From: a virus
Length of the DNA stretch: 46,278 bases
Direction: 5' to 3' (one strand)
Virus record (IMG/VR): IMGVR_UViG_3300027782_004013
Location: 1 to 46,278 of that record
Part shown: positions 1 through 5,798 of the stretch, one piece after another
How the letters are laid out: every line of letters starts with the position of its first letter
Position numbering within the stretch: position 1 is the stretch's first letter
The notes under the pieces: generated by a model
What the model was told of the DNA's origin: nothing
Database searches by the model: none
The model's input: only the letters and a program-made list of their open reading frames with translations
Made by a program: the position numbers and the translations under genes

Positions 1-68
1 GGCGTTAACGGTAGCGTACTCGGCTCTTAACCGATGAGGTGACAGTTCGAATCTGTCGCTAGGGACCA
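1..68 (+). tRNA. tRNA-Lys(CTT), 5' end missing
   Basis: The 5' acceptor strand lies outside the window. The D-arm remnant, an anticodon loop reading CTT, a 5-nt variable loop, the T-arm around TTCGAAT and an encoded CCA are all present. The top pair of the anticodon stem is mismatched. The anticodon register is the one that places U at position 33. Confidence 0.75.
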
Positions 69-72
69 ATAT

Positions 73-146
73 GGGATCATAATTCAAAGGTAGAATAGCC
101 GGCTTTTAACCGGTCTATCCCGGTTCGAGTCCGGGTGGTCCTACCA
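73..146 (+). tRNA. tRNA-Lys(TTT)
   Basis: Full cloverleaf: acceptor GGGATCA pairs with TGGTCCT, anticodon loop CTTTTAA, T-loop TTCGAGT, CCA encoded. The final CCA overlaps the start of the first repeated stem element at 144-228. Confidence 0.93.
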
Positions 147-228
147 TAGACAAACACATTCTAAAACATAAAGATTTAGGATCATCAAGGGGTACTTTCA
201 GCACATCCCCGAGTGTGTTTTTCTATGG
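144..228 (+). ncRNA. Repeated structured element, copy 1
   Basis: CCATAG (144-149) pairs with CTATGG (223-228), and AAACACA (152-158) pairs with TGTGTTT (214-220). The interior holds a CTAAA/TTTAG helix and a GGGG/CCCC hairpin. The same AAACACATT...AGTGTGTTT frame occurs at 335-422 and 3368-3456 with different but still complementary outer stems. The function is unknown. Its left end overlaps the CCA of tRNA-Lys. Confidence 0.6.
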
Positions 229-334
229 TTAGTATCAGAAGATGTGATCGAAACAGGTGTACTAGTCATACACAATGTCGTGACCGGAGGATGAGAAGTC
301 GCAAGAGTAGGCCTGACCGCTAGAGGGTAGCGAC
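229..334 (+). other. Non-coding structured stretch between tRNAs
   Basis: No credible ORF. Hairpins are visible: GTGTA/TACAC (257-273) and GTCGC/GCGAC (298-334). Positions 281-299 (TGACCGGAGGATGAGAAGT) resemble 3187-3206, which also lies upstream of a copy of the repeated stem element. It is probably part of a stable or processed RNA; the function is unknown. Confidence 0.4.
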
Positions 335-422
335 ACCATATAAAAACACATTAGGCCTGGTCATAGACCATCGCGGGTATAGTGCCTTCCGTGCCGCGGA
401 CTTGAGTGTGTTTCTATATGGT
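335..422 (+). ncRNA. Repeated structured element, copy 2
   Basis: ACCATATA (335-342) pairs with TATATGGT (415-422), and AAACACA (344-350) pairs with TGTGTTT (407-413). Inner hairpins are TGGTC/GACCA and CGCGG/CCGCG. The right arm overlaps the first three bases of tRNA-Met, so folding of this element competes with the tRNA acceptor stem or marks its processing site. Confidence 0.6.
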
Positions 423-494
423 AAAGTAGCATAATGGTTGTGCAACACCTTCATACGGTGTCCGGTGTGAGTTCGAATCTCACCTTTACCACCA
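420..494 (+). tRNA. tRNA-Met(CAT), elongator type
   Basis: Acceptor GGTAAAG/CTTTACC, anticodon loop TTCATAC, CCA encoded. It has a normal G1-C72 pair, unlike the initiator-type CAT tRNA at 20182. A tRNA-Ile whose C34 is modified to lysidine has the same anticodon and cannot be excluded from sequence. Confidence 0.88.
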
Positions 495-496
495 AG

Positions 497-721
497 TTTT
501 GTAAGTGTCAGCAAGTGAAGTCACGCTGTCTAGGTTTCTTCGAAGGACCAAAGCAGTAAAAGGCAAATGGGTTCAACTCCCACCCTGCGGGGAACTGCAG
601 GGGTCTGTAAAGGAGACTACGCTGGACGGAGCCCAAGTGATATCCATCGTGCTCGAGGTCAGGCTAGGCGGCCGGTAAGTCCTGAATAAATCTACGATAA
701 AAGCGGCGTAGGCTTACAAAT
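497..721 (+). ncRNA. Putative structured RNA A, closed by an 8-bp stem
   Basis: TTTGTAAG near 498 pairs with CTTACAAA near 713, enclosing about 200 nt with no convincing ORF. Internal helices include CAGC-GTG/CAC-GCTG (508-529), a T-arm-like hairpin with TTCAACT in the loop (568-582), and CCCTGC/GCAGGG (583-602). It sits exactly between tRNA-Met and tRNA-Gln. The T-arm mimic is not followed by a CCA at the right distance, so it is not a tRNA. T4 also encodes stable non-tRNA species in its tRNA cluster; similarity to those is inference. Confidence 0.5.
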
Positions 722-730
722 TCAATTTAT

Positions 731-804
731 TCCCGGATAGTGTAGTGGTAACACAACAGACTTTGACTCTGCTATTGTAAGTTCGATTCTTACTCCGGGT
801 GCCA
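731..804 (+). tRNA. tRNA-Gln(TTG)
   Basis: Acceptor TCCCGGA pairs with TCCGGGT except for a U1-U72 mismatch at the end. The anticodon loop is CTTTGAC, the discriminator is G, and CCA is encoded. A weak first pair is typical of glutamine tRNAs. Confidence 0.88.
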
Positions 805-809
805 CACAT

Positions 810-883
810 GCTCCTATAGTTAAATGGGAGAACACATCCTTGGTAAGGATGAGATACAAGTTCGATTCTTGTTAGGAGCACCA
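810..883 (+). tRNA. tRNA-Thr(GGT)
   Basis: Acceptor GCTCCTA/TAGGAGC, anticodon loop TTGGTAA in a perfect CATCC/GGATG stem, T-loop TTCGATT, CCA encoded. It ends four bases before the start of the methyltransferase gene. Confidence 0.93.
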
Positions 884-887
884 TAGA

Positions 888-1586
888 ATGTTAAGTGAAT
901 TTGAATTAGAAAGAATAAAAGAGAGAATCCTGTGGAACAACACTGGATCATGTATGCCAGATTGGGTATTTGAGTGGATGCAATCAACTATTAAATTTTT
1001 CCCAGCAGGTTCTAAAATTGTAGAGCTAGGGACATTTATTGGAGGTACTACTAGATTATTAGCACTTGCAAATAAAGATAAAGAAGTGCATTCAATTGAT
1101 TTAAATATCTTCAACGAAACTTTCCGTAATACTAAAATTTTAGATTTCGTTAGAACTAGATTTGATTTACAAAATCTAACTCCTGAAAAAGTATTAATAT
1201 TACAAAAGCTTCACGTTGAAGATTTACCTAATGTTAAGTTGTATACAGGAGAAAGTACAACTATTGATGTTGACGATATTGCTGTAGCATTTATTGACGA
1301 CAACAAAGATGAAGAAGGTATGTTAGAAAATTTAGAGTATCTGTGGCCTCGAATGATTGACAGCGGCGTTATATTTGCAGATGATATAGACTCTCCGCAG
1401 ATTTATAACGCTTATGTTAAATTTGCTAAAAAACAAAACATAGAAATTACGTTTTATAGTAAAGCAGTTAAGTTAGTTAAAAAAGACACTAGCAGCCAGA
1501 TTAGAGATTTGTCTTTTCAAGACACTTTAGTTTTTAAATGTCCTCAGGTTTATAACATAGATAAAACTACAGTTACTAGATATTAA
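888..1586 (+). CDS. Class I SAM-dependent methyltransferase-like protein
   Basis: A 232-residue protein inserted between two tRNA genes with almost no spacer. The motif IVELGTFIGGTTRLLA near residues 43-58 matches the glycine-rich SAM-binding loop of class I methyltransferases, followed by an acidic strand end (SIDLN) and a later DIAVAFIDD strand, as in the Methyltransf_24 type. No substrate-recognition domain is apparent. It could act on phage or host RNA, sugar or protein. It is A+T-rich like the rest of the window. The start follows tRNA-Thr by four bases, so translation may depend on tRNA processing. Confidence 0.7.
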   Translation: MLSEFELERIKERILWNNTGSCMPDWVFEWMQSTIKFFPAGSKIVELGTFIGGTTRLLALANKDKEVHSIDLNIFNETFRNTKILDFVRTRFDLQNLTPEKVLILQKLHVEDLPNVKLYTGESTTIDVDDIAVAFIDDNKDEEGMLENLEYLWPRMIDSGVIFADDIDSPQIYNAYVKFAKKQNIEITFYSKAVKLVKKDTSSQIRDLSFQDTLVFKCPQVYNIDKTTVTRY

Positions 1587-1661
1587 CGGGCTTTGGTGAA
1601 ATGGATATCATTCTGGTCTTCGAAACCAGCGGTGGGAGTTCGATCCTCTCAAGCCCGGCCA
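1587..1661 (+). tRNA. tRNA-Arg(TCG)
   Basis: Acceptor CGGGCTT/AAGCCCG, anticodon stem CTGGT/ACCAG with loop CTTCGAA, CCA encoded. It starts at the base after the methyltransferase stop codon. Confidence 0.88.
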
Positions 1662-1667
1662 AACAAT

Positions 1668-1742
1668 GCCCCTGTCGTTCAACGGATAGGATACCATGCT
1701 ACGAACGTGGGGACGGAGGTTCGATTCCTTCCAGGGGTACCA
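1668..1742 (+). tRNA. tRNA-Arg(ACG)
   Basis: Acceptor GCCCCTG/CAGGGGT, anticodon loop CTACGAA, T-loop TTCGATT, CCA encoded. A34 would need deamination to inosine to read all of CGU, CGC and CGA, as in bacterial tRNA-Arg(ACG). Confidence 0.9.
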
Positions 1743-1748
1743 ATCAAT

Positions 1749-1822
1749 GGTGTTGCTGATGTAGTGGTTGCATAACTGACTGTGAATCAGTTTGACAGGG
1801 TTCGATTCCCGGCTTCACCCCA
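1749..1822 (+). tRNA. tRNA-His(GTG), imperfect acceptor stem
   Basis: Anticodon loop CTGTGAA sits in a perfect ACTGA/TCAGT stem. A G at -1 can pair with C73, as histidine tRNAs require. The acceptor stem contains two consecutive U-U mismatches, and the T-stem is one base short or mispaired. CCA is encoded. Confidence 0.75.
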
Positions 1823-1832
1823 AGGAATTATT

Positions 1833-2243
1833 ATGGAAATGCTAAAGACATTAAACACATTAAAAGGTTCGGTTTACAAGTTCGAGGAACTTCTAGGACG
1901 AACATTGTACCGTGCAGAAGCAGATGACAGTGTATTAACTCTGTATCTGTCAAACACAAACTATGTAAGATTCCAACATCACCAAGACTGTTGCGAACAT
2001 GTTTACATAGAAGATATCTGTGGAGATCTCGACGACCTAGTCGGCGCACCATTGATAGAAGCTGAAGAAGTTTCTGATTATGACGCAGGACCACTCAACG
2101 AATATGAAGAATCCTACACATGGACATTCTATCGTTTTCGTACACGAAAAGGTAGTGTAATTGTTAGATGGTATGGGTCCAGCAATGGATACTATTCCGA
2201 AAGTGTTAGTATTGATGTGGTTGATACTACAGTACAAGACTAG
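1833..2243 (+). CDS. DUF7448-like protein
   Basis: A 136-residue acidic protein. The segment VYIEDICGDLDDLVGAPL, followed by an acidic stretch and a WTFYRFRT strand, fits the DUF7448 family seen in many phages. Its function is not known. I start it at 1833, because AAGGA at 1822-1826 is a Shine-Dalgarno site there; reading further upstream would run into tRNA-His. The TAG stop shares its last G with the first base of the next tRNA. Confidence 0.8.
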   Translation: MEMLKTLNTLKGSVYKFEELLGRTLYRAEADDSVLTLYLSNTNYVRFQHHQDCCEHVYIEDICGDLDDLVGAPLIEAEEVSDYDAGPLNEYEESYTWTFYRFRTRKGSVIVRWYGSSNGYYSESVSIDVVDTTVQD

Positions 2244-2317
2244 GATGATTATTTCAGTGGTAGAATACTTGGTCGACATCCAAGCGGTCGCAGGTTCGAA
2301 CCCTGCATCATCCACCA
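2243..2317 (+). tRNA. tRNA-Val(GAC) with C33
   Basis: Acceptor GGATGAT/ATCATCC and anticodon stem CTTGG/CCAAG are perfect. The seven-base loop TCGACAT puts GAC at 34-36 but C rather than the near-universal U at position 33. CCA is encoded. The first base is the last base of the preceding stop codon. Confidence 0.75.
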
Positions 2318-2322
2318 CATTT

Positions 2323-2398
2323 GCCGCGGTAGCTCATCAGGTAGAGCAGCAGACTGAAAATCTGTGTGTGGCTGGTTCGAGTCCAGCTCGTGGCACCA
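2323..2398 (+). tRNA. tRNA-Phe(GAA)
   Basis: Acceptor GCCGCGG/TCGTGGC with G-U pairs, anticodon loop CTGAAAA, T-loop TTCGAGT, CCA encoded. Confidence 0.92.
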
Positions 2399-2402
2399 AT
2401 AT

Positions 2403-2486
2403 GCGAGAGTGGTGTAATGGTAGCCACAGGAGACTTAAAATCTCCCGTCCTCGGGCGTACCGGTTCGACTCCGGTCTCTCGCACCA
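2403..2486 (+). tRNA. tRNA-Leu(TAA)
   Basis: Acceptor GCGAGAG/CTCTCGC, anticodon stem GGAGA/TCTCC with loop CTTAAAA, the long variable arm expected of leucine tRNAs, CCA encoded. Confidence 0.92.
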
Positions 2487-2643
2487 AGTTTCTGAGATAG
2501 ACGCAGGGTTTGAGTCCCGCAAGCCTAGTACAGTTTAGGTCGGCTGTATGACATCACAGGCGGCTATGACGGTAGTATAAACTTGCCCTGTCGAGACAAT
2601 CCAGTGAGTCCTCCCAGGAGGATAGTTGGGCTCTCAGAAAACT
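2487..2643 (+). ncRNA. Putative structured RNA B, closed by an 11-bp stem
   Basis: AGTTTCTGAGA at 2487-2497 pairs with TCTCAGAAAACT at 2632-2643 with one bulged base. The interior has a T-arm-like GCAGGG/CCCGC hairpin and a CCTCC/GGAGG helix. No ORF is supported. It fills exactly the gap between tRNA-Leu(TAA) and the next tRNA-Leu, like RNA A and RNA C in their gaps. Confidence 0.5.
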
Positions 2644-2647
2644 ATAT

Positions 2648-2724
2648 GCTCTAGTGGCGCAATTGGTAGACGCACTATCTTGAGGGGATAGCGAGTGTGA
2701 GTTCGAATCTCACTTAGAGCACCA
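2648..2724 (+). tRNA. tRNA-Leu(GAG), short variable loop
   Basis: Acceptor GCTCTAG/TTAGAGC, anticodon stem CTATC/GATAG, loop TTGAGGG giving GAG. The D-arm resembles leucine tRNAs, but the variable region is only about five bases, whereas bacterial leucine tRNAs have a long arm. CCA is encoded. Confidence 0.8.
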
Positions 2725-2725
2725 T

Positions 2726-2800
2726 ACCGCTTTCGTATAATGGATAATACAGCAGGTTTCTACCCTGCGAATATGGGTTCGATTCCTGTAGGCGGTGCCA
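2726..2800 (+). tRNA. tRNA-Arg(TCT)
   Basis: Acceptor ACCGCTT/AGGCGGT, anticodon stem GCAGG/CCTGC with loop TTTCTAC, CCA encoded. Confidence 0.9.
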
Positions 2801-2809
2801 ACAAATAGG

Positions 2810-2838
2810 TTGACAAGAAACAGATTAGACTATATAAT
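2810..2838 (+). promoter_or_regulatory. Sigma70-type promoter for the second tRNA block
   Basis: TTGACA and TATAAT are both perfect, separated by 17 bases. It lies 57 bases before tRNA-Leu(TAG) and should drive that tRNA, RNA C and the following tRNAs. Confidence 0.88.
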
Positions 2839-2894
2839 AGTCATATACGCTAACAAGTTTAGCACTGTTCTTTAAAATTTTCAAGTAATTAAAT

Positions 2895-2978
2895 GCCCCG
2901 GTGGTGGAATGGTAGACACGTTGGTCTTAGAAGCCAATGTCGAAAGGCGTGGGAGTTCGAGTCTCCCCTGGGGCACCA
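2895..2978 (+). tRNA. tRNA-Leu(TAG)
   Basis: Acceptor GCCCCGG/CTGGGGC, anticodon loop CTTAGAA, long variable arm, CCA encoded. Confidence 0.92.
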
Positions 2979-3143
2979 TTAGTTGATAGCACTCGGCAGG
3001 TATCGTACATGGACGCATGTACTACACGACATCCGCTGGCATGGCGCGAAGTCTGAAATAACTGTTGTTAGATGCTTTGGAACTGTTAGCGCAGGACTCC
3101 TAAATAGACACGTTGTCATAGACGGCGAGTACTATCAACTAAT
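2978..3143 (+). ncRNA. Putative structured RNA C, closed by a 12-bp stem
   Basis: ATTAGTTGATAG (2978-2989) is perfectly complementary to CTATCAACTAAT (3132-3143), and CTCG/CGAG extends the helix. The enclosed sequence has an internal GTACATG/CATGTAC hairpin near 3006-3022. It lies directly behind tRNA-Leu(TAG) and downstream of the 2810 promoter. A reading frame through it has no RBS and no ATG start and is not accepted. Confidence 0.55.
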
Positions 3144-3367
3144 GATAAAGAATATAAAGGACGTTCAGTCTAATCAGCTGATACTGTGACCCGCAGGATG
3201 AGAAGTAGCGTGATAGCTACGGGTGGTAGTCTTCTTACCGAAAGGCCGCTGGCAATGCGAGAACGGAACCCGTCGGGAAGTGGGTGGAGGCTGTGTGTGA
3301 TGTTGTCGTGGATTATTCGTCTAGTCCGATGATTGATGCAGTATAATTACCACCGGGGTTCGCAGAG
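3144..3367 (+). other. Non-coding structured stretch
   Basis: No gene is seen here. There is a GTAGC/GCTAC hairpin (3205-3220) inside an AGAAG/CTTCT helix, a CCCG/CGGG hairpin, and a TGACCCGCAGGATGAGAAGT segment like that at 281-299. TATAAT at 3342 lacks a recognisable -35 box at the right spacing. Confidence 0.4.
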
Positions 3368-3456
3368 CATTATTCTAAAACACATTTCGTATCCGTTGAT
3401 GGTCGCTTAACAGAAATGTTATTCCCAAAGCATAAAGTGTGTTTCAGAATAATATG
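3368..3456 (+). ncRNA. Repeated structured element, copy 3
   Basis: ATTATTCT (3369-3376) pairs with AGAATAAT (3446-3453), and AAACACA (3378-3384) pairs with TGTGTTT (3438-3444). The outer stem differs in sequence from copies 1 and 2 yet remains complementary. The right arm ends where tRNA-Val(TAC) begins. Confidence 0.6.
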
Positions 3457-3530
3457 CCTGGATAGCTCAGGGGTAGAGCGCTTCGTTTACACCGAAGATG
3501 TCCGCGGTTCGAAACCGTGTCCAGGTACCA
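3456..3530 (+). tRNA. tRNA-Val(TAC)
   Basis: Acceptor GCCTGGA/TCCAGGT, anticodon stem CTTCG/CGAAG with loop TTTACAC, CCA encoded. Confidence 0.93.
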
Positions 3531-3543
3531 AAATTATAATATT

Positions 3544-3792
3544 ATGATAGATTACATAACAACATTTTTTGCAATTTTTTTACTTGATATTGTTTACACA
3601 TACTACTTAAGATGTGTGGCAAATGAGAATGTATTAGGTGCGAGTGTTTGGAGTGTGGCCTGTTATATCCTAGGAAGTGTAGCAGTTATAAATTACACGA
3701 CTAATCATTGGTTGATGATTCCAGCAATGGCAGGTGCGTTTTGCGGTACCTATGTTGGGATGAAGATTAGAAAGAAAAAATCACACAGTTGA
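3544..3792 (+). CDS. Small two-helix membrane protein
   Basis: An 82-residue protein with two hydrophobic segments (about residues 5-22 and 36-70, the latter possibly two short helices) and a basic tail, GMKIRKKKSHS. The tail suggests a cytoplasmic C-terminus. It is the only gene between tRNA-Val and tRNA-Ser. There is no clear Shine-Dalgarno sequence, so expression may be weak. No family is recognised. Confidence 0.6.
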   Translation: MIDYITTFFAIFLLDIVYTYYLRCVANENVLGASVWSVACYILGSVAVINYTTNHWLMIPAMAGAFCGTYVGMKIRKKKSHS

Positions 3793-3799
3793 AGAATAC

Positions 3800-3889
3800 G
3801 GTGCGGTCCTATAATGGTATTAGAGCAGATTGCTAATCTGTCGCTCGGCGTAATCCGGGTTCTGAGTTCGAGTCTCAGTCGCACCGCCA
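3800..3889 (+). tRNA. tRNA-Ser(GCT)
   Basis: Acceptor GGTGCGG/TCGCACC, anticodon loop TTGCTAA, long variable arm, discriminator G, CCA encoded. Confidence 0.93.
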
Positions 3890-3913
3890 ATTAATTTTAC
3901 AAAGGAAAAAACA

Positions 3914-4087
3914 ATGAAACCAGGTAAGACATTCAAACTCAGCAAGACTACGAAGCGTATGATGGCCTTAATGGGCGGCACCGATGCTGATCGTAATCAA
4001 TATAAACGTATGATGATTGACGCTGAACTATGTGCGGCAGTACAACCTAAACGAGAAAAAACTCGTGGGCCGTCATCTAATCGATAA
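3914..4087 (+). CDS. Conserved-type small basic phage protein
   Basis: A 57-residue ORF with a good RBS (AAAGGA at about 3901) and ATG. It begins MKPGKTFKLSKTTKRMM and has a basic PKREKTRG tail. The opening MKPGKTFKLSK is of the type seen in small T4-like marine phage proteins of unknown function (from memory, not searched). It lies between tRNA-Ser and tRNA-Ala. A nucleic-acid-binding role is possible from its charge only. Confidence 0.7.
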   Translation: MKPGKTFKLSKTTKRMMALMGGTDADRNQYKRMMIDAELCAAVQPKREKTRGPSSNR

Positions 4088-4097
4088 GTAGAATACC

Positions 4098-4173
4098 GGG
4101 GGTGTAGCTCATTTGGGAGAGCGCCTGCTTTGCAAGCAGGATGTAGCAAGTTCGATCCTTGTCACCTCCACCA
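4098..4173 (+). tRNA. tRNA-Ala(TGC)
   Basis: Acceptor GGGGGTG/CACCTCC includes a G3-U70 pair, the alanine identity element. Anticodon loop TTTGCAA, CCA encoded. Confidence 0.93.
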
Positions 4174-4189
4174 AGATAAGTAATAGTAG

Positions 4190-4263
4190 GCCCTGTTAGT
4201 TAAGTGGCATAACACCTGTTTTGTAATCAGGTATTGGCAGTTCGATTCTGTCACGGGGCACCA
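4190..4263 (+). tRNA. tRNA-Thr(TGT)
   Basis: Acceptor GCCCTGT/ACGGGGC, loop TTTGTAA giving TGT, CCA encoded. The lowest pair of the anticodon stem is a U-U mismatch. Confidence 0.88.
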
Positions 4264-4277
4264 AATAACACAAGCAC

Positions 4278-5036
4278 ATGAATAAATTTTCTCATAATCA
4301 CACAGTAAGAACATTACAGATAATAACTCATCTTCTGGCCGTATGGGGAATAATTCATGTGGCGAATACGCAGATGTACAGTTTGTTGGCACTGTCTGTG
4401 ATCGTATACTGGATAATCGGAGTACTAGGAATCAACATAGGCTATCATAGACTATTGAGTCATCGCAGTTTTAAAACTCACGTATTTTGGGAAAAGTTAT
4501 GCAGCCTAATTGGAGTGATTACTATAGTAGGCAGTCCACTGGCATGGATAGCTGTACATCGGCAGCATCATAGAATCACAGACAGACCAGGCGATCCTCA
4601 CAGTCCTATTCTGTTAGGTAATTTTTCTGCATGGTTTGGATTTTGGAAAATGCCAAAACTAGATCTCAAATTAGTAAGAGATATCAGAGAAAATCAATTC
4701 CAGCGATCTTTGCACAAAAACTATCTGTTGATAATCGCTGCATGGGTATCTTTGTTGTTGATAATCAATCCGTGGTTAGTGATTTATGCATTTGCAATTC
4801 CTGCATGCCTGTGTCTACACAGTACCAGTACTATCATCGTGATAGCACATCGTCACGGATATCGTCCGTATCCCGACGTTAAAGATCACAGTAGAAACAG
4901 TTGGATAGCTAACTTGATCACACTAGGTGAAGGATGGCATAACACCCATCATGCCAAACCATATGCGTGGAACAATCAGGAACGATGGTGGGAATTTGAT
5001 ATACCCGCATATATTATAAGATTTATTAAAGAATGA
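4278..5036 (+). CDS. Membrane fatty-acid desaturase (acyl-CoA/acyl-lipid type), copy 1
   Basis: A 252-residue integral membrane protein with the three histidine boxes of the diiron fatty-acid desaturase family: HRLLSH, HRQHH followed by DPHSP, and WHNTHH near the C-terminus. Hydrophobic helices flank the boxes (roughly residues 15-55 and 140-175). The family introduces a double bond into an acyl chain at the membrane using O2 and an electron donor. Chain length and regiochemistry cannot be told. The stop overlaps the start of the next desaturase (ATGA), so the two are translationally coupled. It follows the last tRNA by 14 bases without its own promoter. Confidence 0.93.
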   Translation: MNKFSHNHTVRTLQIITHLLAVWGIIHVANTQMYSLLALSVIVYWIIGVLGINIGYHRLLSHRSFKTHVFWEKLCSLIGVITIVGSPLAWIAVHRQHHRITDRPGDPHSPILLGNFSAWFGFWKMPKLDLKLVRDIRENQFQRSLHKNYLLIIAAWVSLLLIINPWLVIYAFAIPACLCLHSTSTIIVIAHRHGYRPYPDVKDHSRNSWIANLITLGEGWHNTHHAKPYAWNNQERWWEFDIPAYIIRFIKE

Positions 5037-5797
5037 AAAAATTTGGATTTAATTTTTGGGCAGTGTTTTTGCCCTTTCATTTTTTTGGCATCCTTGCATT
5101 GTTCTACGTACAACAATATTGGCAAGCACTATTAATTTTTTGGTTTCTAATAGGTGTCATTGGCAACGGAGTAGCTGCTCACAGATATTTCGCACACGGC
5201 CAATTCCACACATGGACTCCTGTTCGTTGGGTGTTAGGCATATTAGCCACCCTCGGTGCTATCGGCCCTCTTAACTATTGGGTAATACAACACAAAGCAC
5301 ATCATCTAAGATCAGATACAATCAACGATCCCCACAGTCCTCAGCACAACAGTTGGTTTTATGTTTTTTATGCTTGGACATTCCCACAAGAAAATAATCA
5401 AAAAGAATATCTCAAAGATCGATATGCGGTTAAACTAGCAGTGCAGTTATTGCGAGATCCCTTCTATGCATTCTTCCACAAGCATCATTATAAAATAATT
5501 TTTATATTTTGCAGTATATTGATATTGATAGATCCGGTTTATTTCTTGATCTATTGTCTAGCATACTGTATAGACTTTTTTAGACTAGGTGCTGTGAATT
5601 ACTGGTGCCATCGATCAGGCTATAGAAATTTTGAATCCAATGACGCCACTACCAATAATTTATTGCTTGGCTGGTTGGGTATGGGATTCGGATGGCACAA
5701 CAATCATCATGCACATCCTGGTAGATTAATACTACATCACCGTTGGTGGGAAATTGACATCGAAGGGTATATTGGATGGCTGTTAAAAAAGCCTTGA
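5033..5797 (+). CDS. Membrane fatty-acid desaturase, copy 2
   Basis: A 254-residue desaturase with histidine boxes HRYFAHG, HKAHH and WHNNHH, and four or so hydrophobic segments. It is clearly related to the preceding gene but strongly diverged, so it probably places a second double bond or acts on a different chain. It overlaps the first gene by four bases. It converges on the radical SAM gene, whose stop is only two bases away, with no terminator between. Confidence 0.93.
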   Translation: MKKFGFNFWAVFLPFHFFGILALFYVQQYWQALLIFWFLIGVIGNGVAAHRYFAHGQFHTWTPVRWVLGILATLGAIGPLNYWVIQHKAHHLRSDTINDPHSPQHNSWFYVFYAWTFPQENNQKEYLKDRYAVKLAVQLLRDPFYAFFHKHHYKIIFIFCSILILIDPVYFLIYCLAYCIDFFRLGAVNYWCHRSGYRNFESNDATTNNLLLGWLGMGFGWHNNHHAHPGRLILHHRWWEIDIEGYIGWLLKKP

Positions 5798-5798
5798 A

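Noticed and set aside
320-514. Minus-strand frame across tRNA-Met
   Set aside because: It runs through the tRNA gene and stem element copy 2, with no ribosome site; it is a chance open frame.
497-721. tmRNA or group I intron in the gap between tRNA-Met and tRNA-Gln
   Set aside because: The T-arm-like hairpin is not followed by an acceptor strand and CCA, no tag-peptide frame is present, and neither flanking tRNA is split.
1593-1775. Plus-strand frame through tRNA-Arg(TCG) and tRNA-Arg(ACG)
   Set aside because: It is entirely made of tRNA sequence; no coding support.
2161-2538. Plus-strand frame over three tRNAs
   Set aside because: It spans tRNA-Val, tRNA-Phe and tRNA-Leu and overlaps the DUF7448-like gene in another frame.
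2983-3189. Possible 68-residue reading frame between tRNA-Leu(TAG) and tRNA-Val(TAC)
   Set aside because: No ATG start or ribosome site, and the sequence forms the 12-bp-closed RNA C; composition is unlike the neighbouring genes.
3342-3347. TATAAT as a promoter before tRNA-Val(TAC)
   Set aside because: No acceptable -35 box at 16-18 bases; the promoter at 2810 can supply this transcript.
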